From the NCBI RefSeq assembly GCF_937770335.1, contig NZ_CALJHY010000007.1, positions 186,001-250,000 of the forward strand: a stretch of 64,000 nt of DNA, given 5' to 3'. The stretch comes from an uncultured Glaciecola sp. Lineage in GTDB: Bacteria > Pseudomonadota > Gammaproteobacteria > Enterobacterales > Alteromonadaceae. Within the stretch, counting starts at the first letter, position 1. The number at the start of each line of letters is the position of its first letter. The position numbers were made by a program, and so were the translations under genes. Under the pieces are notes generated by a model that saw nothing but the letters and a program-made list of their open reading frames with translations, did no database searches and was not told the DNA's origin. Positions 47,458-57,372 of the stretch are shown in pieces.

Positions 47458-49719
47458 CTAGAAGAAACTAATCTTACCTTCGACGCCAATAACACGAGGT
47501 TCATTGACAATACCGGTTAAGTTATTGAAATCGATAGCACCTTTAACGTTATCTTCATCTGTTAAGTTTCTGGCAAACAACGCAACGGTATAGTTTTGTG
47601 CAAAGTTTTCGTAACCTATGCGCAAACCGCCCTCAAAGTTGTTATCGGTTTGGAACTCGACTGATTCATATAGGAAAAGGTTAGTTTTACCTTGGAACGC
47701 CCAATCTGTGTAAGCAAAAAACTCACCATCATCACCCATTGGCATGCTATATCGAACGGTAAAGTTGAAAATAGTTTCAGGTGCTTGTGGGAAAGGATTA
47801 CCGTCAATTAATGCACGATTGTCGCTAGTCATTGGGTCATTAACAGTACAATTAGGACCAAAGGCTACGCTAGCACCGCATGGAAAAACAGACAAACCGT
47901 CGTCTTCAATTTCGGTGTTGTTATAACTATAACCAGCCGTTAATACTAGGTTGTCACTAACAACATACGTAGCGTCAATTTCAAAACCGTATGCAGAGCC
48001 CTTGTCAGCATTGATAAGCGCAACATTATTGGCGCCACCACCAATTGCTGAAAATTGCATATCATCAACTGTATAGTAAAAAACTGCGGCATTTAAACGC
48101 AAGCTGTTATCCAACATATCAGACTTAATACCGAATTCAACACTGTTGATGGTTTCGGCTTCGGCAACAGATGGGGCCCCCTCAAAAGCAACATCACGAG
48201 CCTGTATACTTTGCGCTCTAAAACCATTTGCGTAACGAGCAAACACAGACGAGTCCTCGTCTAGCTTGTAGTTTGCACTAATTTCGTAGCCTACCTGATC
48301 ATCTTCAACATTGATTGGGTTGTAATCTTGAATACTAGCCGCGTTAATAACTAGCGCAAATCCGTTCACGTTCTGTTCTCCAACAATCAATGACTTTTCA
48401 TCATCGGTGTAACGCAAACCACCAGTGATGGTTAATTTGTCAGATACATCATAAGTCCCTTGACCGAAAACGGCCCACGTTTGGTTGTCATGAAACACGG
48501 TTGTGGCGCCAAAGAAACCATCGATACTGGTTACATTGAAGGATGAGTCGTAGTAAAACGCACCCACTTGCCAATTAAACGAGTCAGTGTAATTACTGGC
48601 TACGCGAAACTCCTGAGTGAACTGTTTAAGGTCGTCCATCTTATCTTGAGTAACAGCAGTAAATGGAATAAAACCTGGAAGACCTGTATCACCTGAGCCT
48701 GCACCGCCGTCTACATCACCTAAACTGAAACCTTCAGCTTCTTCATTAGCGGTAATTGATGTAAATGTAAATTCACCCAAATCATAATCTGCTTTCAAAG
48801 AAAAACCAATGTTTTCGTACTCTTGAGGGTTATTATCAAAACCATTACCAAGTAAATTTCCATCATAGAAAACCGTTTCACGGTCATAGTTTTGGTTTAA
48901 GTTGTTAGAACCTTTGGTAAACACATTGGCACGGAATATAGAGGCAGTTCCCTCTAAATCGCGACCATGCACATTGAATAGCAGTGCCAAGTCGTCAATT
49001 GGAGTAAATAATAATTGTGCACGCCATGCAAGCTCATCGTAGCCGCCAATAATATCGTCTTCGCCTGAGAAAGCGTTATCTATATAGTCGTCACGCTGTT
49101 GAGAAAGAAATGAGAAACGACCGGCTAGATTATCCGTAAGACCGCCGCCCACAGCACCTTCAACATTTACAGTGCCGAAAGAGGCTATGCTCACTTTTCC
49201 GTAGGCATCAAAATCTTCTGTTGGCTTGACGCTGTCAAACTTAATAATACCTGCCGTAGTGTTACGCCCAAACAAGGTGCCTTGAGGTCCACGAATTACT
49301 TCGACTTGTTGAATATCAAACAATGGAAAACTTTTAAGAATAACGTTCTCTTTAACAACGTCATCCATAATAATAGAAACAGGTTGTGAAGCAGCCAAAT
49401 CAAAGTCAGTATTACCTAAACCACGGATATAGAAACGCGGAGCAACGCGTCCATTTGACGACTCTGCATACAAACCAGGGACTCTTACAGCTAACGCTAA
49501 AATATCTTCGCCACCGGAAAAGATACTTTCAAATTGTTCACCACTCAATGTCGCAATCGAAATAGGTACATCTTGTATTGATTGAGTACGTTTTTGTGCC
49601 GTTACGGTTATTGTTTCTAAACCCGCTTCTCTATCCGAAGTTTCCTGGGCTACAACAGCATTGGTTTGAAGTGCCGTTGCTACGCATAAAGCAATGCTAG
49701 CTAGTTTGTATGTTTTCAT
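47458..49719 (-). CDS. TonB-dependent outer-membrane receptor
   Basis: The 753-residue protein has a signal peptide (ASIALCVATALQTNAVVAQ), a TonB-box-like ETITVTAQK, a plug domain with IRGLGNTDF and VEVIRGPQGTLFGRNTTAGIIKF, and a beta-barrel ending in Phe. It imports a large substrate using TonB energy. The substrate is not evident. It is divergent from the acyl-CoA dehydrogenase cluster across 350 bases, which suggests uptake of a lipid, terpenoid or aromatic substrate. That is positional inference. The TTAGGTGA box supports the ATG. Confidence 0.9.
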   Translation of the reverse strand: MKTYKLASIALCVATALQTNAVVAQETSDREAGLETITVTAQKRTQSIQDVPISIATLSGEQFESIFSGGEDILALAVRVPGLYAESSNGRVAPRFYIRGLGNTDFDLAASQPVSIIMDDVVKENVILKSFPLFDIQQVEVIRGPQGTLFGRNTTAGIIKFDSVKPTEDFDAYGKVSIASFGTVNVEGAVGGGLTDNLAGRFSFLSQQRDDYIDNAFSGEDDIIGGYDELAWRAQLLFTPIDDLALLFNVHGRDLEGTASIFRANVFTKGSNNLNQNYDRETVFYDGNLLGNGFDNNPQEYENIGFSLKADYDLGEFTFTSITANEEAEGFSLGDVDGGAGSGDTGLPGFIPFTAVTQDKMDDLKQFTQEFRVASNYTDSFNWQVGAFYYDSSFNVTSIDGFFGATTVFHDNQTWAVFGQGTYDVSDKLTITGGLRYTDDEKSLIVGEQNVNGFALVINAASIQDYNPINVEDDQVGYEISANYKLDEDSSVFARYANGFRAQSIQARDVAFEGAPSVAEAETINSVEFGIKSDMLDNSLRLNAAVFYYTVDDMQFSAIGGGANNVALINADKGSAYGFEIDATYVVSDNLVLTAGYSYNNTEIEDDGLSVFPCGASVAFGPNCTVNDPMTSDNRALIDGNPFPQAPETIFNFTVRYSMPMGDDGEFFAYTDWAFQGKTNLFLYESVEFQTDNNFEGGLRIGYENFAQNYTVALFARNLTDEDNVKGAIDFNNLTGIVNEPRVIGVEGKISFF

Positions 49720-50070
49720 TAGTTGTCACCTAAGATGAGTATGATTATATTGATAATTAAGCTGGTTCTGGTCGACGCAATCCTTTACTCGCGCCTCGTT
49801 GTGGTTCTTTTAGTTTATTTTTTGCACAGAACGCAAGGCTGCAAAAAACGCGCTATATTCTAACAGAACTTTTACTGAATCACACCAATCTAAATTCGCT
49901 AGCAGCTAGGGTGCTGTTGTGTCGAAACCTTTATTCAATTAATTGTTAATCTTATATTGATAAAATGAATTGGCAACATGGCGCGCATCTATGCTGTTAT
50001 AGACTTATACATAGTGACTGACATTTTTGCATTTTAAAAATAATGTGCAATAAAACCGAGGCGTTTACTA
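49720..50070. other. Intergenic region of 351 bases between TonB receptor and acyl-CoA dehydrogenase genes
   Basis: The gap must contain divergent promoters. A possible inverted repeat TTGCA...TGCAA (about 50025 to 50050) lies just upstream of the dehydrogenase start. I saw no good match to the LiuR-like site found near etfB, and no other clear operator. Confidence 0.4.
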
Positions 50071-51873
50071 ATGACAGAAAAATTGATCCCTGATTTGGAA
50101 ATGAATTTTCAACTTTATGATGTACTCCATGCCGACAAATTGTGCGAACACAGCAGATTTGAAGAGCATAATAAAGACACGTTTTCTGCGACGTTGAGCA
50201 CGGCAGAGAAAATAGCAACTGAATTATTTTTACCGCACAATCATATCGCGGATAAAAACGAGCCAACATTTGACGGTCATAAAGTGACGATGATACCCGA
50301 GGTACAATTAGCTTATAATGCGTTTTGTGAAGCTGGTTTTATTGCTGGTAGATATAGTTTTGAAGATGGAGGCATGCAATTACCTGAAGTTGTAATGACA
50401 GCAGCGTCCGCGTATTTCATGGCTGCAAATCCAAGTACAACGTCTTATCCGTTTTTAACCTCTGCAGCAGCTAATGTTATTTGTCACTTTGCGTCACCGA
50501 CGTTAAAAGAGCAATTTATGCCTAGGATGTTGACTGGCGAATTCACGGGCACCATGGCGCTGACTGAGCCTCACGCGGGCTCTTCGTTAGCTGACATTAC
50601 GACTTCGGCAGTTAAACAAGCGGATGGAAGCTATAGAGTTAAAGGAAGTAAAATATACATATCTGGCGGTGATCACGAACTATCCAAAAATATTGTTCAC
50701 TTGGTACTAGCCAAAATTCCAGGTGGTCCTGCCGGCGTAAAGGGCATCTCTTTACTGGTGGTGCCTAAGTATAGACTTGATGAAAATGGCGAGCCATCAG
50801 ACCGCAACGACGTGCAACTCGCAGGATTACTGCACAAATTGGGCTACCGAGGGACAACGTCAACGGCGCTAACATTTGGCGAAAATGATGATTGCCATGG
50901 TTACCTTGTCGGGGAAGAACATCATGGTCTGCGCTATATGTTTATGATGATGAATGAAGCTCGAATTGGCGTTGGTTTTGGTGCGGCTATGATCGGCTAT
51001 CGTGGGTATCAATATTCGCTAGAATTCGCAAGAGACAGAACTCAAGGACGACATGCTGATCATGTCGATCCGACTAAACCTGCTCCTATCATTTTACATG
51101 GCGACGTTAAAAGAATGCTACTTGCGCAAAAATCTTATGCTGAAGGCGGTATGGCGCTATGTATGTATGGTTCGCATCTTATTGACAGAGTGAATACGTG
51201 TGATGATGCTGAAGAGAAAAATTCGCTACAAGAATTACTTGACCTTTTAACGCCGGTCTTTAAGGCATGGCCATCTGAGTTCGGTCCTAAAGCTAACGAT
51301 TTAGGTATTCAGGTTTTAGGTGGTTCAGGCTATACCCGGGAGTATTACTCCGAGCAATTTTGGCGTGACAATCGCTTGAATCCAATACATGAGGGGACTA
51401 ACGGCATTCAAGCGTTAGACCTTTCATTTAGAAAACTGTGGCAAAAGAATGGACTTGGCCTGAAAACACTTAAACGCGAAATAGAACGTGACTTGTCAAA
51501 AGTAGTCACGCCTAAAACAGCGGCGATGGCAAAAGAGTTAGTGCATTACTTAGCAGCTCTTCATGAAATAATTATACATGTATCAGGCACGATAAAATCC
51601 GACAAACAAACCACTTTATTAGCCAATGCCCAGGCACTGATGAACGTCTTCGCACAAATTGTAGTGAGTTGGATATGGATACGCCAAGCGAGTGTTGCAG
51701 AGCAAAAATTAATGGCCGCTGATGTTACAGAAAAAGAAGCTAATTTTTATAAAGGCAAGATTCAAGCTGCACAATATTTTATTAGCTGGGAATTACCCAC
51801 AATTGAACGCGATTTAAAAATACTCAAACAAGACAATGACGTTTGTAGTGATATGAACCCAGACTGGTTTTAA
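50071..51873 (+). CDS. Acyl-CoA dehydrogenase, DmdC-like long form
   Basis: The 600-residue flavoprotein is an acyl-CoA dehydrogenase with an extra C-terminal domain, the size and layout of the DmdC group. Marks are MALTEPHAGSSLADI, YISGGDHEL, YRGTTSTALTFG and the catalytic-Glu region NPIHEGTNGIQALDL. Known DmdC enzymes oxidise 3-methylmercaptopropionyl-CoA from DMSP, but relatives act on other acyl-CoAs, so the substrate is open. It starts a run of oxidoreductases, with 11 bases to the next gene. Electrons would go to EtfBA and ETF-QO encoded at 38 to 41 kb. Confidence 0.9.
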   Translation: MTEKLIPDLEMNFQLYDVLHADKLCEHSRFEEHNKDTFSATLSTAEKIATELFLPHNHIADKNEPTFDGHKVTMIPEVQLAYNAFCEAGFIAGRYSFEDGGMQLPEVVMTAASAYFMAANPSTTSYPFLTSAAANVICHFASPTLKEQFMPRMLTGEFTGTMALTEPHAGSSLADITTSAVKQADGSYRVKGSKIYISGGDHELSKNIVHLVLAKIPGGPAGVKGISLLVVPKYRLDENGEPSDRNDVQLAGLLHKLGYRGTTSTALTFGENDDCHGYLVGEEHHGLRYMFMMMNEARIGVGFGAAMIGYRGYQYSLEFARDRTQGRHADHVDPTKPAPIILHGDVKRMLLAQKSYAEGGMALCMYGSHLIDRVNTCDDAEEKNSLQELLDLLTPVFKAWPSEFGPKANDLGIQVLGGSGYTREYYSEQFWRDNRLNPIHEGTNGIQALDLSFRKLWQKNGLGLKTLKREIERDLSKVVTPKTAAMAKELVHYLAALHEIIIHVSGTIKSDKQTTLLANAQALMNVFAQIVVSWIWIRQASVAEQKLMAADVTEKEANFYKGKIQAAQYFISWELPTIERDLKILKQDNDVCSDMNPDWF

Positions 51874-51884
51874 GGAAAATAATA

Positions 51885-52889
51885 ATGAAGAATAAACAAT
51901 GGCAACTCGCTAAAAGGCCTTTTGGTGAGCCTACCAGTGATACTTGGCACTATGCTGAAGCTGACGTACCAGAATTAAAAGACGGTGAGTTGTTGGTTAA
52001 AATTCAGTACATTTCGTTAGACCCTGCCATGCGTGGCTGGTTGAATGATTCAAAATCCTACATTGAACCAGTACAAATTGGGGCGGTAATGCGCGCTGGT
52101 ACCGTTGGGGAAGTCGTTGCAAGCAAAAATGAAAAATTTGCGGAAGGTGATTATGTTTGCGGTCATCAAGGCGTTCAAGAATATGCGGTTAGTGATGGCA
52201 ACATGTTATATAAGGTTGACCCTAAATTAGCGCCACTCTCTTATTACTTAGGAGTCCTGGGTATGCCGGGTATGACGGGGTACTTTGGGTTGCTTAAAAC
52301 AGGTGAACCGAAAGTCGGAGAAACGGTTGTTGTCAGTGGTGCTGCAGGGGCCGTTGGTGGTCTTGTTGGACAAATAGCTAAAATTAAAGGTTGTCGTGTA
52401 ATTGGCATAGCCGGCGGCACTGAAAAATGTCAGTTCTTACTTAATGAATTAGGCTTTGATGCTGCAATCGATTATAAATCTCAGAATGTAAAAAAAGCAT
52501 TGAAAGAAGCTTGCCCAAAAGGTGTTGATGTCTATTTTGACAATGTTGGTGGCGATATATTGGATGACGTACTGACTCAAATTAACCTGAAAGCGCGCAT
52601 TGTAATTTGCGGCGCAATTAGTCAATACAACAATACAACGCCAGTAAAAGGTCCTTCAAATTATTTGTCGTTATTGGTGAATCGCGCAAAAATGGAAGGC
52701 ATTGTTGTGTTTGATAATATTGCTGAGTATCCCATTGCAATGAAGGATATTGCAGGTTGGATCCATTCCGGCGAGATAAAAGTGAAAGACCATGTTGTTG
52801 TCGGAATAGATAAATTTCCTGACACATTAATGATGCTATTCAAAGGTGAAAACTTCGGTAAATTAGTTCTCAAAGTAGGGAATGAGTAA
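51885..52889 (+). CDS. Zinc-independent MDR oxidoreductase (NADP-dependent alkenal/one reductase type)
   Basis: The 334-residue protein belongs to the medium-chain dehydrogenase superfamily without the zinc ligands of alcohol dehydrogenases. The NADP-binding loop is SGAAGAVGGLVGQIAKI, DPAMRGWL lies near residue 48, and the substrate-side VYFDNVGGDILDDVL is present. This is the CurA/YncB/prostaglandin-reductase type, which reduces double bonds next to a carbonyl. It sits between the acyl-CoA dehydrogenase and SDR genes. Its stop overlaps the SDR start by one base (TAATG). Confidence 0.88.
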   Translation: MKNKQWQLAKRPFGEPTSDTWHYAEADVPELKDGELLVKIQYISLDPAMRGWLNDSKSYIEPVQIGAVMRAGTVGEVVASKNEKFAEGDYVCGHQGVQEYAVSDGNMLYKVDPKLAPLSYYLGVLGMPGMTGYFGLLKTGEPKVGETVVVSGAAGAVGGLVGQIAKIKGCRVIGIAGGTEKCQFLLNELGFDAAIDYKSQNVKKALKEACPKGVDVYFDNVGGDILDDVLTQINLKARIVICGAISQYNNTTPVKGPSNYLSLLVNRAKMEGIVVFDNIAEYPIAMKDIAGWIHSGEIKVKDHVVVGIDKFPDTLMMLFKGENFGKLVLKVGNE

Positions 52890-53656
52890 TGAAGCCTGCA
52901 GCTAACGTTAAAAATAAACGTATTTTAATTACAGGTGGTGCATCAGGTATCGGTGCGGAGGTTGCTTTGTTACTAGCGAGCAGAGGAGCCAAGGTCGTGA
53001 TTGCGGATTTGTCAGAAGAAAATGGTTTAAAAGTCGTTTCGCACGCTAAAGACAAAGGTAATGATATCCACTTTGCAAAAGTGGATGTAGTCAGTGGCGA
53101 TTCAGTGAGAGCATTGTTTGCTCAATCGATGCAAATATTGGGTGGCCTTGACGTGGTTATAAATAATGCGGGTATTGATCACACACCAGCACCGATGCAT
53201 GAATTGTCAGATGATGATTTTGATAGCAATATTGCGGTTAATTTGAAAGGTGTTTGGCATTGTATGCGCGCAGCGATAGGGTGCTTAGCGCCAAATGGAG
53301 GTGGTCACGTTATCAACGTGGCATCCGTTGCTGGTTTGCGCTCATCTCCTATGATATCGGCCTACTCAGCTTCAAAACATGGTGTTATTGGTCTAACAAA
53401 GTCAGCGGCTGTGGAGTATGCTCGCGCCAATATTCGCTTCAATGCGGTTTGCCCAAGCTTTGTAGATACACCAATGGTGCAAAATACGCTCGCAAAACTA
53501 GACGAACGAGGTCAAAATGCGATTGTGAAAGCGAATCCAATGAAACGGTTAGGCAAACCAGAGGAAATTGCTGGTGCTATGGCATGGTTATGCAGTGACG
53601 AAAGTAGTTTCATGACGGGGCAAACAATGGTTCTTGACGGTGGTATGCTAGCTTAA
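52889..53656 (+). CDS. SDR family oxidoreductase (first of two)
   Basis: The 255-residue protein is a classical short-chain dehydrogenase. The cofactor motif is TGGASGIGAE near residue 15, NNAG near residue 92, and the catalytic Ser-Tyr-Lys triad includes YSASKHG. It could be a 3-hydroxyacyl-CoA or other alcohol dehydrogenase acting in the same pathway as its neighbours. Translation is coupled to the MDR gene. The second SDR gene follows about 150 bases downstream, with a weak AATGGC/GCCATT hairpin between. Confidence 0.88.
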   Translation: MKPAANVKNKRILITGGASGIGAEVALLLASRGAKVVIADLSEENGLKVVSHAKDKGNDIHFAKVDVVSGDSVRALFAQSMQILGGLDVVINNAGIDHTPAPMHELSDDDFDSNIAVNLKGVWHCMRAAIGCLAPNGGGHVINVASVAGLRSSPMISAYSASKHGVIGLTKSAAVEYARANIRFNAVCPSFVDTPMVQNTLAKLDERGQNAIVKANPMKRLGKPEEIAGAMAWLCSDESSFMTGQTMVLDGGMLA

Positions 53657-53802
53657 AAGGGCAGCTATTGTTTATTGAAACTCTCAGGTTGAGTAGTTAG
53701 CCACAACTGTGATGAGCATTAAACGAGAATACTATATCTGCATGGAATGGCGTAAAAAGCCATTAATATTTAATGGCAAAGAATAATAAAATAAGGAAAA
53801 AA

Positions 53803-54564
53803 ATGCGAGATTTATTCGATTTAACAGGTAAAATTGCGGTAATAACTGGCGCTAGCCGTGGTATTGGCGAATCTATCGCTAGACTATTAGCGGCTAAAGG
53901 CGCTCACGTCATTGTTTCTAGTCGTAAAATTGATGGCTGCGAAGCTGTCGCTTCAAGCATAAGAGATAACGGCGGAAAGGCGTCTGCTTTTGCATGTCAT
54001 GTAGGTGAAATGGAACAAATTACAAGCTTATTTGAGCACGTTAAAAATGAGTTTGGCAAAGTCGATATTTTGGTCAACAACGCCGCCGCAAATCCTTATT
54101 TTGGGCATATTCTAGATACTGACCTTGCTGCATACCAAAAAACCGTTGATGTAAATATTCGAGGTTATTTCTTTATGTCGATAGAAGCAGGCAAGATGAT
54201 GCGTGAGCAGGGCGGTGGTGTTATTGTGAACACAGCGTCGGTTAATGGCGTTACTCCAGGCGACATGCAAGGTATCTACTCTATTACTAAGGCCGCTGTC
54301 ATTAGTATGACTAAGTCTTTTGCGAAAGAATGCGGTAAGTTAAATATTCGTGTTAATGCCTTACTACCAGGATTAACCGATACCAAGTTTGCCTCAGCGC
54401 TAACCACGAACGATGCAATTTTAAAGCATGCACTCAAAGTGATTCCGCTAGGACGCGTGGCTGATCCTGATGAAATGGCAGGTACTGTATTGTATTTGGT
54501 GTCTGATGCATCAAGTTATACGACAGGCGCATGTATTAATGTTGACGGTGGGATGCTAGCTTAA
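53803..54564 (+). CDS. SDR family oxidoreductase (second of two)
   Basis: The 253-residue protein has the SDR motifs TGASRGIGES near residue 14, NNAAANP near residue 91 and the active-site YSITKAAVISMTKSFAKE. It differs clearly from the first SDR, so it is not a recent tandem copy. An ATG at 53773 exists, but the one at 53803 follows an AAGGA box by six bases and matches the family start. The stop overlaps the yaiI start (TAATG). Confidence 0.88.
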   Translation: MRDLFDLTGKIAVITGASRGIGESIARLLAAKGAHVIVSSRKIDGCEAVASSIRDNGGKASAFACHVGEMEQITSLFEHVKNEFGKVDILVNNAAANPYFGHILDTDLAAYQKTVDVNIRGYFFMSIEAGKMMREQGGGVIVNTASVNGVTPGDMQGIYSITKAAVISMTKSFAKECGKLNIRVNALLPGLTDTKFASALTTNDAILKHALKVIPLGRVADPDEMAGTVLYLVSDASSYTTGACINVDGGMLA

Positions 54565-55007
54565 TGCAAATATGGGTTGACGCAGATGCTTGTCCAACTG
54601 TTATTAGAGAATTGCTAATAAAGGCTTCGCAGAGGACTTTGGTGCCACTCACTTTTGTTGCAAATCAGCATATTGCTGTGCCGACCAATGCGCACATAAC
54701 TTCGGTGCAAGTGAGCGCTGGATTTGATGTGGCAGACGATGAAATTGTTAAACGCTGCAATGCGAAAGACCTAATCATTACTGACGATATCCCATTAGCT
54801 GCAGAAATTCTCGCGAAAGACGGTTTGGCCGTCAACTTTCGTGGGGAAGCTTATGATAAAGCCACAATTAAAGCGACGCTGACGATGCGCGATTTTATGG
54901 ACCAAATTCGTGCAAGTGGCGAGCGAACTGGTGGCCCTAAATCATTTTCTGCAAAAGATAAAATGAACTTTGCAAATCAAATAGATCGTATTCTTGCCGG
55001 TCGATAA
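54564..55007 (+). CDS. yaiI: YaiI/YqxD family protein (DUF188)
   Basis: The 147-residue protein matches the DUF188 family, marked by the opening IWVDADACPTVIRELL, VANQ near residue 36, the IITDDIPLAAEIL segment and the GGPKSFSAKDK motif. The family has a PIN-like fold with acidic residues, suggesting nuclease activity, but the function is unproven. It is coupled by an overlap to the SDR gene although it has no obvious metabolic link to it. A strong terminator follows. Confidence 0.9.
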   Translation: MQIWVDADACPTVIRELLIKASQRTLVPLTFVANQHIAVPTNAHITSVQVSAGFDVADDEIVKRCNAKDLIITDDIPLAAEILAKDGLAVNFRGEAYDKATIKATLTMRDFMDQIRASGERTGGPKSFSAKDKMNFANQIDRILAGR

Positions 55008-55073
55008 AATACTTTCGTGACAACGTAAGCGCAGGCCAGCTTCGTCTAAAAATATTTCAGCTAAAAAATACAA

Positions 55074-55117
55074 GAAAAAGCCGGTCAAACTAAGCAACAG
55101 TGACCGGCTTTTTTTAT
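55074..55117. terminator. Bidirectional terminator between yaiI and the aminotransferase gene
   Basis: AAAAAGCCGGTCA pairs with TGACCGGCTTTTTTT around a 13-base loop. It can end both convergent transcripts. Confidence 0.9.
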
Positions 55118-55162
55118 TTCTAATTAGGTCTCTTCTAACTAAACTCAACGTGAGCCATTAAA

Positions 55163-56353
55163 TTAGAGTACACCAGAAATTGCAGCAGCTAAAACTTCAA
55201 CGTTCTTAGTATTGATCCCGGCAATATTTACTCGGCTAGAGTCAACAAAATAAATACTATTTTCACTTCGTAATTTTTGTACTTGCTCTGGTGCAATACA
55301 AAGAAAAGAAAACATACCTTTTTGATTATTAATAAAACTAAAGTCTTTAGAAGCGCCTTGCGCAGCTAGGCTATCCACCAATAGCGTTCTAAGTTGGATC
55401 ATGCGTTCACGCATTTCAGTGACTTCACTTTGCCACAAGGCGTTCAGATTTTCATCGGCTAATATAATATCTACCAAAGCGCCGCCATAAGATGGAGGCA
55501 TTGAATAAATACCACGAGCAACATATTGAATTTGAGACTGCACGATGTCACGGTTCGCTGAATCATGGGTAATTAGTGCAGCTAAACCAACACGTTCGCG
55601 ATATAAACCAAAGTTTTTACTGCACGATGCTGCAATGATCATTTCAGGTACCGACTCAGCCATTAATCGAAGGCCATAGGCATCGGCTTCTAAACCTTCA
55701 CCAAAACCTTGATACGCCAAATCAATAAATGGCAAAAATCCAACTTCGTTTGCTAACTTTGCTAGTGATTGCCATTGTTCTCTAGTTAAGTCAGCCCCTG
55801 TTGGATTATGACAACATCCGTGCAATAACACGACGTCACCCTTTTTAACGTTTGCTAAACAGCTCATCATTTCATCAAACTTGATGCTGGCTGTGGTTTT
55901 ATCAAAATAAGGGTAGGTAACTATTTCCAGGCCTGCATCGCCAATTAACGGAATGTGGTTTGCCCAAGTAGGATCGCTGACCCAAACTTTAGTGTCTGGA
56001 TTACAACGTTTAAGCAAGTCCGCTAATATACGTAATGCACCACAGCCGCCAGGAGCTTGGACTGCAGCAACACGATTAGCTAATAAAACAGGACTCGCTT
56101 TACCTAGAATTAACTGAAGCATACCATCTATAAAACCTTGAACACCTTGGGGCGTGATATACACTTTAGAGGTTTCTGTTTCCATTAACTGCTTCTGTGC
56201 TTCAACTACAGCCTTTAAAATTGGCGTATTGCCTTGTTCGTCTTTATAAACACCAACGCCAAGATCAATCTTTGCTGGATTGTTGTCTTTTTTGAAAGCG
56301 ATGGATAAACCTAGAATAGGGTCGGGCGCTAGAGCCGGCAAATGTTCAAACAC
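55163..56353 (-). CDS. Aspartate/aromatic amino-acid aminotransferase (class I)
   Basis: The 396-residue PLP enzyme resembles TyrB/AspC. The opening PALAPDPILGLSIAFKKD, DLGVGVYKDEQG near residue 30, the NPTGADLTREQW segment and the PLP-Lys region SCSKNFGLYRERVG are family marks, as is the C-terminal SRVNIAGI. It swaps amino groups between aspartate or aromatic amino acids and 2-oxoglutarate. Aspartate versus aromatic preference is undecided. The GTG start with AAGGA seven bases before it is well supported. Confidence 0.92.
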   Translation of the reverse strand: MFEHLPALAPDPILGLSIAFKKDNNPAKIDLGVGVYKDEQGNTPILKAVVEAQKQLMETETSKVYITPQGVQGFIDGMLQLILGKASPVLLANRVAAVQAPGGCGALRILADLLKRCNPDTKVWVSDPTWANHIPLIGDAGLEIVTYPYFDKTTASIKFDEMMSCLANVKKGDVVLLHGCCHNPTGADLTREQWQSLAKLANEVGFLPFIDLAYQGFGEGLEADAYGLRLMAESVPEMIIAASCSKNFGLYRERVGLAALITHDSANRDIVQSQIQYVARGIYSMPPSYGGALVDIILADENLNALWQSEVTEMRERMIQLRTLLVDSLAAQGASKDFSFINNQKGMFSFLCIAPEQVQKLRSENSIYFVDSSRVNIAGINTKNVEVLAAAISGVL

Positions 56354-56435
56354 GATTGTTCCTTAAAAATGATTTAAATATGACTTTTTTACAAGGGCTG
56401 TATTATGCCCGTTTTATGCTAACTTTCGAGATAAA

Positions 56436-57212
56436 TTACTCTTTCTTTATATCAAACTCAAAATGTTGAACTGAAGTTTGCTCTGCTCGTGCATTAAACG
56501 AGCGCTCTTCCCAAGCAACGTGCTGATGATGGTCAACCAATAACACGGTTGATGAACGAGTTCCGTATTCAAGGCTTTGAATAAATATCGATGATAAGCG
56601 TCTTTCCCACTCAATGCTGACACCTGTCTTAGGTAGCTTATTGTCGTCAGCGAGTTTGTCATTATGAAGTAATTCAAACAGGTGTTCAGTGTCCAATACG
56701 TCTGCATGTTGGCAATATTTAGCAAGCGCATCACGACCTGTTGATATTTTTGGCCAAGGACTGTTAAGCGATGCATTTGAGAGCCCGTAAACACCATCAT
56801 CTAAAGGCACACAAGTATCATCAAAATTATTATAAACATATAACTGGTCGAGATTACCAAATAACAAGTTGTAGCCGTTATATTGCGCTTTTGAGTCAAC
56901 TAACGTTTGAGCATATTTTTTTTGTTGTTTACTTGAGCCTAGTAAGAAATTTAATACCAATTCACCACGGGTAATGGCATCTGTCACTTCTTTGCCGGGC
57001 GCTCGAATATTAGTTAGAGCAGATACGCTGCCATTTTTATTAATTCCCATCCATGTGCCGCCGGCTTCATTGTCTTTGCCGGCTAATATATCTTTATGAT
57101 TGTCCCAAAATGTAGAATCGGTTGTTGGTCGATTATGAAATTCATCTCGATTAGCTGCAATGATGAGAGGAAATTTAGGGTGCTGATTAACTGCAATAAA
57201 CAAAATACACAT
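56436..57212 (-). CDS. NRDE family protein (TANGO2-like)
   Basis: The 258-residue protein has the N-terminal MCILFIA and the name-giving ANRDEF near residue 20, then GGTWMGINKNG and TNIRAPGKE. The initiator-adjacent Cys2 is typical of N-terminal nucleophile-type relatives, and the human relative TANGO2 has been linked with metabolism and heme handling. The function in bacteria is not clear. It lies upstream of the aminotransferase gene on the same strand with about 80 bases between. Confidence 0.85.
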   Translation of the reverse strand: MCILFIAVNQHPKFPLIIAANRDEFHNRPTTDSTFWDNHKDILAGKDNEAGGTWMGINKNGSVSALTNIRAPGKEVTDAITRGELVLNFLLGSSKQQKKYAQTLVDSKAQYNGYNLLFGNLDQLYVYNNFDDTCVPLDDGVYGLSNASLNSPWPKISTGRDALAKYCQHADVLDTEHLFELLHNDKLADDNKLPKTGVSIEWERRLSSIFIQSLEYGTRSSTVLLVDHHQHVAWEERSFNARAEQTSVQHFEFDIKKE

Positions 57213-57372
57213 ATGTCGAGTAGAAACCTTTACTTATCATGCGTCGTGAAACGCTAGTACGAATAATGAACAAGGAAATAATATAGCCAAGGGCGTTCTA
57301 TCATGGTGACCTAGAACAAGCCGCTAACTATGGTATTATCTTGATAACAAGTCAATACGAGATACCTTTTCA

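Noticed and set aside
50071-51873. Calling the 600-residue dehydrogenase dmdC with a DMSP role
   Set aside because: Only the overall size and layout support it; no dmdA, dmdB or dmdD gene is adjacent and relatives use other acyl-CoAs.
52889-54564. Two SDR genes as a recent tandem duplication
   Set aside because: Their cofactor and active-site regions differ substantially, so they are different family members placed together.
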